From the IMG/VR virus record IMGVR_UViG_3300039191_000190, positions 1 to 39,414 of that record: DNA of 39,414 nucleotides. The stretch is one strand, 5' to 3'. The notes beneath the pieces are model-generated. The model worked only from the letters and a program-made list of their open reading frames with translations. It did not search any database and was not told where the DNA came from. Every line of letters starts with the position of its first letter. The stretch's first letter is position 1. Positions 8,269 to 16,381 of the stretch are shown here, in pieces. The translations under genes were made by a program, and so were the position numbers. This stretch comes from a virus.

Positions 8269-9279
8269 ATGAAAAGACTATTTAATAGATCAGCGCAAAA
8301 CGCTCAGAAAATAACAGAAGTTGACAACACAAGCGATGCGGATAAACCAGTCAGCACGGCTCAGCAGACAGCACTCTCCAGCAAGCTGCCAAAAGAGAGC
8401 ATCAATGGTTTTAAGGTGGCAACTACTGTTGGGACAAGTCCGGCAATTTACAACATTACTGATCCTGACTTAGGTTTTTCAATACAAAGTGATTTTGCGG
8501 GTGAAACCTATTACGTCTTGGAAAATGCTACAGTAGACGGTATTGTCCACATTAAAGCAACGGCAACAGGCAACAGTCGAATTTACCTAGATGGTTCTTC
8601 CACACAATACAAAGACCAATTCGGAAATTCGGTTGACTATGTTGATATACCTGCGGGTGGCATGTATAGTTTCATCCGCGCGAATGGCTTGTGGTCTGCA
8701 TTAAATGCTAGTGATCCAAGTAAGGCACCTATAGATAGCACTGTTAATCTTACAGGAGATCAGACCATTGCGGACGACAAGACATTCACTGGTCAGACGG
8801 AGATGCCTAATCAAGAGGCTCTCACTGATGACTCGCCGATGACTAGAGGGTTGATTGCTGACCTAGAAATTTATCAAACTAAAACGATTGCTGCTGGGTT
8901 TGTTACTGTAGGAGGTTCAGCGGCTGTGGTGTCGGTTGGATTTAAAGACAATGGGCTACAGTCTCTGAGCAATGACGCCGCCGCGCGTGTTTGTTATTTA
9001 GATGTAGTCAGTTACTATCCCGCCGGAGGAGCTGGAATAGTGCGATATGCTAGATACATTTTATCAGGTCGATATATTGGTAGCGGAAATTTTGAATCAA
9101 ATACCTTGGAAATATCTAACGTTAGCGAAACGGGGTCAGCAACTATAATAGCGCCAGGTAAGACTGTATCTGGACAGAGCACGGTAGACGTGACCATCAC
9201 CCCGCCTGCTTCTGGCACAGGAACTGTGCGCTCTTATATCATAAAAATAACACCAATAACTATTCCAGTATCTTGGTAA
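8269..9279 (+). CDS. tail-fibre-like protein, 336 aa
   Basis: It contains 'VDNTSDADKPVSTAQQTAL' near residue 18, the 'v.NTsDadKPvSta...al' motif that recurs in phage tail-fibre proteins, and a second, weaker one ('PNQEALTDDSPMTRGLI'). The C-terminal 130 residues are Ser/Thr/Gly-rich and beta-type, as expected for a fibre tip or shaft. A receptor-binding or fibre role is likely. Beta-rich domains also occur in non-fibre virion proteins, so this stays a family-level call. Confidence 0.65.
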   Translation: MKRLFNRSAQNAQKITEVDNTSDADKPVSTAQQTALSSKLPKESINGFKVATTVGTSPAIYNITDPDLGFSIQSDFAGETYYVLENATVDGIVHIKATATGNSRIYLDGSSTQYKDQFGNSVDYVDIPAGGMYSFIRANGLWSALNASDPSKAPIDSTVNLTGDQTIADDKTFTGQTEMPNQEALTDDSPMTRGLIADLEIYQTKTIAAGFVTVGGSAAVVSVGFKDNGLQSLSNDAAARVCYLDVVSYYPAGGAGIVRYARYILSGRYIGSGNFESNTLEISNVSETGSATIIAPGKTVSGQSTVDVTITPPASGTGTVRSYIIKITPITIPVSW

Positions 9280-9301
9280 TCAACCACAAACCACCAAAAT
9301 C

Positions 9302-9646
9302 ATGACATATATAACCACACAGACACCCACACAAGCACGCAAGAACGAGCGTGATCGTCAAGTCCTCAGAATAGCTGAGGCTCTTAATCACACAGCAAGC
9401 ATCATGACCTCAGTCAATAATGCTTTCTGGGCGGTCGAGCCAGTCCAGTTAGTCGCAGACCTTAATGCTGATCTGGAAAACTCAGTGGCTTTAATGACGG
9501 CTAACGCCACATTAGGTCAAGGTATTAACGCCCATTTAGACACGCTTGATCTCCCTAAGTATTCAAAACGCGTCCCGCTAGAAATAGGGCATCCTCATAT
9601 TAGTCTGACTGACGATGGGTTTGTTTACACAGATCCAGAAACTTAG
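9302..9646 (+). CDS. hypothetical 114-aa protein
   Basis: It starts after 'aaaatcATG', the non-Shine-Dalgarno leader seen throughout the window. It begins 'TYITTQTPTQARKNERDRQVLRIAEALNH', a helical segment of roughly residues 10-30, and ends with 'HISLTDDGFVYTDPET'. It lies between the fibre-like gene and the lysis block. No family, signal peptide or membrane segment recognised. A small virion or chaperone role is possible from position only. Confidence 0.6.
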   Translation: MTYITTQTPTQARKNERDRQVLRIAEALNHTASIMTSVNNAFWAVEPVQLVADLNADLENSVALMTANATLGQGINAHLDTLDLPKYSKRVPLEIGHPHISLTDDGFVYTDPET

Positions 9647-9674
9647 GGATAATCACCAACAACCACATAATAAA

Positions 9675-10085
9675 ATGACAACCAAACCAAAAGTAAATAT
9701 ACAATCAAGGACAATATCAGCGGCTCTAGTGGCCATCATAACAGGTGTAGTAGGTCTAGTAAATGAGGACGCTGGAAAACTACTATCACAAGATGCATCA
9801 ATCATCCTCATCGCCTTAGGTGGACTATTTGGATTCTTGCGCCGGATCACTAATACTAAGCTAACCTGGCTGCCATTAGTAATTGGTATGCTCTGCTTAG
9901 GTCTCCCATCATGTGCTACAATCGACGTTAAAGTTGATCGATCACAGCTAAAAGGTAGCACCGAGACCCACGACGTCTACCCATCAAAGGCGGTCACTCC
10001 TATGCTTAACTCCGAGGAGCTAGACTTACTCATTCAAGACAAGCTAAAGAAGATCAACGACTCAATCAAAACTAGCGCTAAGTAA
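9675..10085 (+). CDS. membrane protein with lipobox: holin/spanin-like
   Basis: I start at the ATG at 9675 (136 aa) rather than an upstream in-frame ATG that overlaps the previous gene. Two hydrophobic segments (about residues 13-30 and 40-55) are followed by a third (64-79) ending in 'LGLPSC', a lipobox-like sequence with Cys80. The remainder is a soluble tail ending in 'DKLKKINDSIKTSAK'. The gene overlaps the endolysin start by one base. Either a holin-like part is fused to an outer-membrane spanin lipoprotein, or a separate lipoprotein starts internally (ATG at 9888, only eight residues before the Cys). Confidence 0.55.
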   Translation: MTTKPKVNIQSRTISAALVAIITGVVGLVNEDAGKLLSQDASIILIALGGLFGFLRRITNTKLTWLPLVIGMLCLGLPSCATIDVKVDRSQLKGSTETHDVYPSKAVTPMLNSEELDLLIQDKLKKINDSIKTSAK

Positions 10086-10690
10086 TGAAAATTCCGATTC
10101 CGACTAAGATCGACACAAGGAAAGAGCTTGAGGTTTATTTACTGCAATACGCTTTAAAGGCTCACGGCTTCTCGCCTAAGGGCCTAGATGGGATTATGGG
10201 AATCAATACTGAGACAGCATTCAATAACGCTCTCATAGCGCACATGAAGGTTGAATCCCGTAGAGGTGTTCCCGCTTATTTACAATACGCTCAACAACAC
10301 ATCGGCATCAAGGAAGTCCCAGGGGAGAAATCTAATAAGACTATACTGGCTTGGATTAAATCATTCTTTTCGTGGGCCTCAGACGATGGTGAAATTGCGT
10401 GGTGTGCTATCTTTATCAACAAGATGCTTGAGCGTGCTGGCATGGAAGGCACTGGCAAAGCAAATGCTAAGTCATTTCTTGACTGGGGAAGGCAGGTTTA
10501 CACTCCATATAAGGGTGACATCGTTGTTTTTCATCGCGGAGATCCTAAATCATGGAAAGGTCATGTGGGGATTTACATTGGTCAAGCTGGTCCAGGGATG
10601 ATCTACTGTTTAGGTGGTAATCAATCAAATGGTGTCAACATCAGGAAATACTCAGAATCTAAAATTGTTGAATATAGAAGATCAAAATAA
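10085..10690 (+). CDS. endolysin (NlpC/P60-type, TIGR02594-like)
   Basis: A 201-residue peptidoglycan hydrolase acting in the periplasm at lysis. Residues 1-60 look like a peptidoglycan-binding module ('HGFSPKGLDGIMGINTETAF'). The catalytic part opens with 'AQQHIGIKEVPGEKSN' and has 'AWCAIFINKML' (Cys107), 'GHVGIYIG' (His160) and 'LGGNQSNGVNI', the pattern of TIGR02594-type cysteine peptidases found in phages. No signal peptide is seen, so export should depend on the holin. It is coupled by one-base overlaps (TAATG) to the membrane genes on both sides. Confidence 0.88.
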   Translation: MKIPIPTKIDTRKELEVYLLQYALKAHGFSPKGLDGIMGINTETAFNNALIAHMKVESRRGVPAYLQYAQQHIGIKEVPGEKSNKTILAWIKSFFSWASDDGEIAWCAIFINKMLERAGMEGTGKANAKSFLDWGRQVYTPYKGDIVVFHRGDPKSWKGHVGIYIGQAGPGMIYCLGGNQSNGVNIRKYSESKIVEYRRSK

Positions 10691-10926
10691 TGGATATTAA
10701 ACCAGCCATAGCAGAAAATATAAAGGCGATCTTTTCTATAGTGGTAGTAACATCAAATAGCATGATCCAATGGCTATCAAACGCTGATACAGTGATGAAG
10801 GTTATAGCAACTGCGATGACTGTTCCAGCAGGATATTTCTTTGCAAGGTTCATGTATTTTCAAGTCGAGCTAAAAAGGCTGGAAATTGAGAACCAGAAAA
10901 GATTAAACTCAGAACCAAAAGAATAA
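10690..10926 (+). CDS. putative holin, 78 aa
   Basis: Coupled to the endolysin by TAATG. It has hydrophobic segments 'IKAIFSIVVVTSNSMIQWL' (about 10-30) and 'VMKVIATAMTVPAGYFFARFMYF' (about 35-57), then a charged C-terminus ('LKRLEIENQKRLNSEPKE'). Small size, two membrane segments, a charged tail and its position in the lysis block fit a class II holin. The 9675 product is a competing holin candidate; both may be needed. Confidence 0.6.
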   Translation: MDIKPAIAENIKAIFSIVVVTSNSMIQWLSNADTVMKVIATAMTVPAGYFFARFMYFQVELKRLEIENQKRLNSEPKE

Positions 10927-10927
10927 C

Positions 10928-11551
10928 ATGGCAATCACTTACGAAGAGAAATTAACTGATATTTGCAATCTTGCTCTCGCTAAACTAGGGCAATACCAGA
11001 TTGCTAATATCGATCATAGCAGGAATGAAGCGGTTCTCTGCCGTCTTCACCTTCCGTTCGCGCGTGAAGAACTGCTTAGAAGTCATCCTTGGAACTTTGC
11101 TACTAAGTTTGCGGAGCTCGTAAAGAATGAGACTCTCTTCGATGTCCGGTGGGATTTCAGATACACTCTTCCTTGCGATTACATGCAACTCATAGGAGGC
11201 TGGCATGATAAGGACCAGAATTACAGAATCGAAAATTTCAACATTGTTCAGCTAGATATGCTAGTCGGGGAAGAAAACGTATTCATCGAATATACATCAA
11301 ACATGCTAGATGCTCGTATTTGGGACGCTAGTTTCATCGACTGCATTACTACCCTTCTGGCATCTAAACTCGCTATTGGCATCACTGGTAGCGCGAGACT
11401 AGAGGCTAGTTTATTTGAGCGATACCAGAATTATTGCATTCCCCAAGCTCACATTAATAACGCTTGGGAAGATGCAAGTAATGAAAACAATTCAACAGAG
11501 GAAAGAATGAATCGATCCTCATTAATAAGACAAAACAATATTTACATTTAA
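10928..11551 (+). CDS. tail tubular protein A (T7 gp11-like adaptor)
   Basis: A 207-residue protein that forms the ring joining the portal to the tail nozzle in T7-like virions. The opening 'EKLTDICNLALAKLGQYQI' and 'LHLPFAREELLRSHPWNFATK' are the hallmarks of the family ('..iin.aL..lG...i.sl', '...y...R...L..hpW.fA'). The central 'YTLPCDYMQLIGGW' is the usual 'y.lP.D.lrl' element. It is followed by fibre-like genes and the nozzle gene. Confidence 0.9.
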   Translation: MAITYEEKLTDICNLALAKLGQYQIANIDHSRNEAVLCRLHLPFAREELLRSHPWNFATKFAELVKNETLFDVRWDFRYTLPCDYMQLIGGWHDKDQNYRIENFNIVQLDMLVGEENVFIEYTSNMLDARIWDASFIDCITTLLASKLAIGITGSARLEASLFERYQNYCIPQAHINNAWEDASNENNSTEERMNRSSLIRQNNIYI

Positions 11552-11555
11552 AATC

Positions 11556-12161
11556 ATGGCAGACATCGATACAGAAAATTGTGAAGGTAAAGATCCATAC
11601 TTTAAAAAATCTCCAAGCACCGCTGTAGGGCTAAAGGGTGATAAAGGGGATACTGGCGAGAAAGGAGATCCGGGCGCGGTCACTACCGTTGTTGAGGGCT
11701 CCACCATCACAGTGATCAATAACAATCTTCATATCAATAATGTTGATACTGGGGTTCGCGTTGAGATCCCTAATAGCGTGGATGTACCGGTCATGTCGTC
11801 ATTTGATTGGATGCTGGCAGATAACATCCTTCGGATAAGGAGTAAAGATATTAGGACGGTAGCAGGTGTGCTAGAAGCAGATGCCGAAGGTGATGAGGTT
11901 GAGATTGAGATTGAGATTGATCCAGATGATAGCACTAGCTTTTCAACTATTAGTTCGATCACTGAGTCGGATGGGACAGTCACAGTTAATACTCGGAACC
12001 TTCAGACTGAGAAAGGAGTCCTTACCGCTGGTGCATCATCAGTGCTGCTAACCTTTGATCTTGGTGGTGGTGTCCCGGCAGGTTATGAAGAAATAGATTT
12101 AGAGATCTGCGTATCAGGTTCACCAGTAACCAGAACATTCCTAGTAAAAACACTTCCTTAA
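11556..12161 (+). CDS. collagen-repeat fibre protein, 201 aa
   Basis: It carries five consecutive Gly-X-Y triplets, 'GDKGDTGEKGDPG' with flanking GLK, at about residues 28-42, followed by beta-type sequence rich in Val/Thr/Asp. There is an acidic run ('EGDEVEIEIEIDPDD') near residue 110. Short collagen-like stalks are common in phage fibre proteins and give trimeric shafts. The rest has no family I recognise. It sits between tail tubular A and B, so it is likely a tail appendage. Confidence 0.65.
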   Translation: MADIDTENCEGKDPYFKKSPSTAVGLKGDKGDTGEKGDPGAVTTVVEGSTITVINNNLHINNVDTGVRVEIPNSVDVPVMSSFDWMLADNILRIRSKDIRTVAGVLEADAEGDEVEIEIEIDPDDSTSFSTISSITESDGTVTVNTRNLQTEKGVLTAGASSVLLTFDLGGGVPAGYEEIDLEICVSGSPVTRTFLVKTLP

Positions 12162-12162
12162 T

Positions 12163-12882
12163 ATGCCTACTGCAACTGCTTTCATGTCCCATAGTTTGAC
12201 TAATTATCCAGAATGTTTCACTAAGACAGATGTGTCTGGTTATGACTACTGGACTACCATGTCTGGATTCAACAAGAGCAGTGGCGGCACTCCGACTACC
12301 GCTCAAATAGATGACTCACTAGCTTTGGCATATAACTTTTTCTGGAACTTTTACGCAATTAGGGTTTATGGTGAAGCAACGCAGGATTTCGGGACGTTGA
12401 AATCCTCATCACTTTCTCCAGCGGATGCCTCAGATGTATCAGGAGATGATAACGCAGAACCATCAACTAGAGTCTGCTCAAGTCCCTATGTCTATGTTAA
12501 AAACAACAGCTCACCAACTGGGACTAATTGCAAGATAGCTGGAGGGGCTGAGAGGATCAGGAGATTTTACGATGGCGACACCACGGACGAAGCAAATTTC
12601 GTAGGTTACGGGATGCTGGGGTATTTATTTGATCTGTATTGCACGGCAGGATCGTCTAATTACGCTTCTGAAATAAGGCTCTACGGCGTAGGTGACACCA
12701 CCACGGGACTCTATGCCACAGACTACACGGAGATTGACGGGTATCACTTTGTTTGTAGAGCTAAAGGCTACACCACAAGGGATGCGGCGAATGCGTCTGC
12801 AAGTAGTGTCTACGCTACCGCGCCGCTCGGATACAACACAAGCGCATCGATTGACTCGCTAGAATTTTACACTTACGCTTAA
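12163..12882 (+). CDS. hypothetical tail-associated protein, 239 aa
   Basis: It starts two bases after the collagen-like gene. It is Ser/Thr/Tyr/Gly-rich with several aromatic clusters ('YNFFWNFYAIRVYGEATQDFG', described in part) and five cysteines, and ends in 'SASIDSLEFYTYA'. The composition is like an extracellular beta protein such as a fibre tip. No Pfam-type motif recognised. Placement between a fibre stalk gene and the nozzle gene supports a virion role; a fibre-tip partner of the collagen-like protein is a guess. Confidence 0.6.
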   Translation: MPTATAFMSHSLTNYPECFTKTDVSGYDYWTTMSGFNKSSGGTPTTAQIDDSLALAYNFFWNFYAIRVYGEATQDFGTLKSSSLSPADASDVSGDDNAEPSTRVCSSPYVYVKNNSSPTGTNCKIAGGAERIRRFYDGDTTDEANFVGYGMLGYLFDLYCTAGSSNYASEIRLYGVGDTTTGLYATDYTEIDGYHFVCRAKGYTTRDAANASASSVYATAPLGYNTSASIDSLEFYTYA

Positions 12883-12897
12883 ATTTAAAAAAACATT

Positions 12898-15444
12898 ATG
12901 CAAGGATTCAACTCAGGAACATTAGCACCTTGGCTAGATTCAAGGCACGACATAGACAAATACCAGCGTGGGCTGAGAATTTGCAGAAACTTCGTGGTTA
13001 CTCCTTATGGTGGAATACGTAGGAGGCACGGAACGGAGTTTATGCGCGAGGCACTATCTGGTGATTCAAGATTGATCAGCTTTCAGCCTACTAGTGAAGA
13101 GGGATTCATTATCGAGATAGGTAATGAGTCTGTGAGGGTTTATGATAAAGGAGTGTTAGATGAAACTATCGCTTCACCCTGGTTATCCTCTGAGGTCTTT
13201 GAATTACAATGGGAGCAGTTAAATGATGTGATGTTTATTACTCACAAGAATCACCCTCCGCAACAACTCAATAGGATAACAGGTGGGTGGTCATTTGGCC
13301 CAGTGGTTTTTGATTATCCACCATTTTTAGATTATGTCCTAGATGGCACTGAAGTTGAGGTTACAGCGGGGGGAAGCACTGATATTGAAAGTGAAACAAC
13401 ACTAAGCGCTGAAGACTCTGAAAATAATGCTTATAGCGGAGTTGTTCCATCTGGTGATTGGGAGGTTGTTACAACTACTAATTCTGGGTCCTCATTAGTC
13501 CAGGATAAACTTTCGTTAGAAAAATCTTTGGATGGAGGAAATACATGGGAAGAGATCCAGACTATTGAAGGGACTGGAGCAGAAACAGGTTCAGAGGGTG
13601 GGGGGTTGCTTAGACTCCATTCTGAAGAAGCTAATATCGAGGCTACATTAACCACGACCAATTCATCTGCTAATTTAGCAGTCGGTGGCGCGGTTACGAT
13701 AACAAGCACCGATGATATTTTTGAAACTTCTCACATAGGTAGTGAATTTGAGGTTACTCATCCACTAGAGAAAAGTGAAATGAGACTAGCGCTTAACTCA
13801 AGTGGCACAAGTGAAGGTATCACTGTTCAAGGAGATTATCTTTTAACTACTAGCGGTCTATGGAAAGGCAAAGTTACAATAGAGAATAGTTTAGACTCTG
13901 GCGCAACATGGAACAGCGTTGTTGTCCGCGAGGCTTTCGGGGATCGTAATATTAGTTACGAAGGTTTCCAGAACCAGAAGGCTTTGATGAGGATACTCTT
14001 TTCCAGATCTGGTGCTGGTGCAAATAATCCACACGCTACGCTTGAGGCGATAGAGTCGCAAGTTTCTGGCAGAGTTAAGATAACAGGATTCACTAGCTCT
14101 ACAGTGGTCACTGGGTCTGTTGTTGATGGTATTTACAGCGAGGAATCAACTGAGCTGTGGAAGCATGCGGCATGGAGTGGTAGACAAGGATACCCAGCAG
14201 CGGTTTGTTGGCATGATCAGCGGGTTTGGTATGGAGGCAGTTGGTTTCAACCATCTACATTATGGGCATCAGTGATCGAGGATTTCTTTAATTTCAGAGC
14301 AACTACATTGGACGATGCTTCATTTAGTAGGCGTATCGCTGCGAATGAGCAGTCAGATATACGATGGTTGGCATCTAAACAATATTTATTCATTGGAACT
14401 GGTGGAGCGGAATGGCGCGGATCTAGTGATTCAGATAGCGGAGTCATTACACCAAGTTCATTTAGAGTAAGTAAGTTTTCATCATTCGGATCAGCATCTT
14501 TACCAGCGGTCATCACTGGTTCAAACATGCTCTACATTCAGAGACAGGGGAGAAAGGTTCGTGAGATTTCTTATACGCTAGATTCTGATGGCTACAGCGC
14601 TGCGGATCTCACATTATTATCGATCCATTCGACAATGACTGGGATCAAAGATGTAGCTTATCAAGCTCAACGAGATTCTGTTTTATGGGCGACTACAAAT
14701 TGCGGTAGATTGGTTGGGTTGACCTACGATAAATCGCAGAATGTTTACGCCTGGCACACTCACACAACTAAAGGAGAATATGAATCTGTGGCTACTGTTT
14801 ATGAGCAAGGTGATGAGGATAGCATTTACTGCATTGTTAAACGCGATGGCGTGAGGATGCTAGAAAGATTCCAGCCTGAGCAGTATGAAGTGATTGAAGA
14901 GAGCGTTTTGCAAGATATGCTCTTTATGGATTCCGCTGTGATTTACGATGGCGATGCTACTACTACGCTGAGCGGGTTTGATCACTTAGAAGGTGAAACT
15001 GTTCAAGTATTAGCAGACGGGTCTTATGTAGGCGATAAGGTGGTTGCTAGTGGGGAGATCACCTTAGACGTTGCCGCATCGAAAATCAAAGCTGGATTAG
15101 AATTTTTATCTTTAATCGAGACAATGCCGATGAATTATCAAGGCACTGATGGGAAATTTAAGAAAGTTTCAGCGGTAAGCATTAGAGTTTGGCGTTCTGT
15201 ATCTGCTGAGTTTGCGCCTAATCAGAGGTTTGATAACTGGCAGAAAATTGATCAAGGGCAGCGCAAGTGGGTTGATCTTGACGAGCAGCCAGATCCAGAT
15301 GATATTGGTAGCTTCGAAGATTGGAAAGTCTCACTCGATGGCGGTCATGATCGTGATGCCAGGTGCGCGGTTCGTATCACTGAACCTTACCCATTAAATA
15401 TTTTATCCTTAACTCCTGATATAAAAGTAACTCAAGACATATGA
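12898..15444 (+). CDS. tail tubular protein B (T7 gp12-like nozzle)
   Basis: An 848-residue tail nozzle protein. The N-terminal 'FNSGTLAPWLDSRHDIDKYQRG' plus 'CRNFVVTPYGGIRRRHGTEF' is the conserved start of the family ('nf.gGelsp.l.gR.Dl.ky..g...l.NfiV.p.Gg..rRpGt.fv'). Further support comes from 'AWSGRQGYPAAVCWHDQRVWYGGS' and 'DFFNF' in the middle. Residues about 150-420 are a Ser/Thr-rich beta insertion not usual in T7 gp12, possibly extra surface domains. It overlaps the next gene by four bases (ATGA at 15441). Confidence 0.9.
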   Translation: MQGFNSGTLAPWLDSRHDIDKYQRGLRICRNFVVTPYGGIRRRHGTEFMREALSGDSRLISFQPTSEEGFIIEIGNESVRVYDKGVLDETIASPWLSSEVFELQWEQLNDVMFITHKNHPPQQLNRITGGWSFGPVVFDYPPFLDYVLDGTEVEVTAGGSTDIESETTLSAEDSENNAYSGVVPSGDWEVVTTTNSGSSLVQDKLSLEKSLDGGNTWEEIQTIEGTGAETGSEGGGLLRLHSEEANIEATLTTTNSSANLAVGGAVTITSTDDIFETSHIGSEFEVTHPLEKSEMRLALNSSGTSEGITVQGDYLLTTSGLWKGKVTIENSLDSGATWNSVVVREAFGDRNISYEGFQNQKALMRILFSRSGAGANNPHATLEAIESQVSGRVKITGFTSSTVVTGSVVDGIYSEESTELWKHAAWSGRQGYPAAVCWHDQRVWYGGSWFQPSTLWASVIEDFFNFRATTLDDASFSRRIAANEQSDIRWLASKQYLFIGTGGAEWRGSSDSDSGVITPSSFRVSKFSSFGSASLPAVITGSNMLYIQRQGRKVREISYTLDSDGYSAADLTLLSIHSTMTGIKDVAYQAQRDSVLWATTNCGRLVGLTYDKSQNVYAWHTHTTKGEYESVATVYEQGDEDSIYCIVKRDGVRMLERFQPEQYEVIEESVLQDMLFMDSAVIYDGDATTTLSGFDHLEGETVQVLADGSYVGDKVVASGEITLDVAASKIKAGLEFLSLIETMPMNYQGTDGKFKKVSAVSIRVWRSVSAEFAPNQRFDNWQKIDQGQRKWVDLDEQPDPDDIGSFEDWKVSLDGGHDRDARCAVRITEPYPLNILSLTPDIKVTQDI

Positions 15445-15836
15445 TCCGATATATTCAATCTAGTGACATGCCCAAACTTTCAAAGTGGTTTATTGAGCGC
15501 TGGGGGGGTGCGCCGGAAAACTTACCAAAGCTAGGGCTTATTTCATGTCCTGACACAAGAGATTTGGAATATAAAGATAAAGCTGCCGGTTGGATCTATC
15601 ATGATAAAGAGTGTCAAGTAGGTTGGATCGGGTGGGTTGTCACGAATCCAGATAACAGTCTTTCCGATACTAAATACATCGATCATCTTTTTGATGGGTT
15701 GGAAATGGTCGCTCAAAACAACAATATAAAAACTTTGCTTTATACTACGGATAAACCAAGTATGATGAATTTATTAGAGAAACGCGGGTTCCATCGAGGC
15801 GATGAGAATATAACACAGTTAATTAAAAAATTATAG
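15441..15836 (+). CDS. GNAT-like acetyltransferase protein, 131 aa
   Basis: Beginning 'IRYIQSSDMPKLSKWFIERWG' and ending 'LLYTTDKPSMMNLLEKRGFHR', it has the start and the final 'n...le..GF' motif of GNAT acetyltransferases. The acetyl-CoA loop (usually 'R..G.G/A') is not clearly present, so catalysis is uncertain. GNAT-like proteins of this size occur between tail nozzle and internal virion genes in several T7-like phages. It is coupled to tail tubular B by ATGA. Confidence 0.65.
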   Translation: MIRYIQSSDMPKLSKWFIERWGGAPENLPKLGLISCPDTRDLEYKDKAAGWIYHDKECQVGWIGWVVTNPDNSLSDTKYIDHLFDGLEMVAQNNNIKTLLYTTDKPSMMNLLEKRGFHRGDENITQLIKKL

Positions 15837-15839
15837 ATC

Positions 15840-16373
15840 ATGGGACAGGCAGCATTAGCAATCGGAGCAATCAGCGGAGTAGTGTCGGCAGTCGGCGGTG
15901 TAATGAGCGCGGTCGGTCAATACCAACAAGGCAAGGCGGCAGAGGCGGCAGGTAAGCACAACGCTGAGATTATGCGCCAGCAAGCTGAGACGGCTAATCA
16001 GGAGGCTAGAGAGAACAGTAAGAGACAGCGTAGAAATAATGAGCGCCAACTCGCTACTATGCGCGCGAATCTATCATCACAAGGGACTGGTGTATCTAGT
16101 GGAGCTCCATTGGCTATTCTAGGAGATACGGCTAGTGAGTTAGAGTTACGAGTATTAGATGGTTATCGAGCAGCCGACAATCAGCGATCTCAATTACTTA
16201 CTCAGGCAGACACATCAGTCTGGAAAGGTAAAATGGCTATGAAGTCATCAAGAGTGAATGCTTTTGGAACGCTGTTAAATACAGGATACAAAGCAGATCA
16301 AGGCTATCGCCAAGGAGTCAACAGCGGGACATTTAAAGGATCTAAGTATTATTCAGGTAAGAAATTCAAATAA
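15840..16373 (+). CDS. internal virion protein (T7 gp14-like)
   Basis: A 177-residue protein with a small-residue hydrophobic N-terminus ('AALAIGAISGVVSAVGGVMSAVG', described in part) and then a long charged helix ('RQQAETANQEARENSKRQRR'). This matches T7 gp14-type ejection proteins, which insert into the outer membrane to form the DNA ejection channel. It contains 'ANLSSQGTGVSSGAPLAILG', typical of the family ('r....sGv.....sp..v...'). It is followed by two larger internal proteins, as in T7. Confidence 0.85.
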   Translation: MGQAALAIGAISGVVSAVGGVMSAVGQYQQGKAAEAAGKHNAEIMRQQAETANQEARENSKRQRRNNERQLATMRANLSSQGTGVSSGAPLAILGDTASELELRVLDGYRAADNQRSQLLTQADTSVWKGKMAMKSSRVNAFGTLLNTGYKADQGYRQGVNSGTFKGSKYYSGKKFK

Positions 16374-16381
16374 AAAAAATC

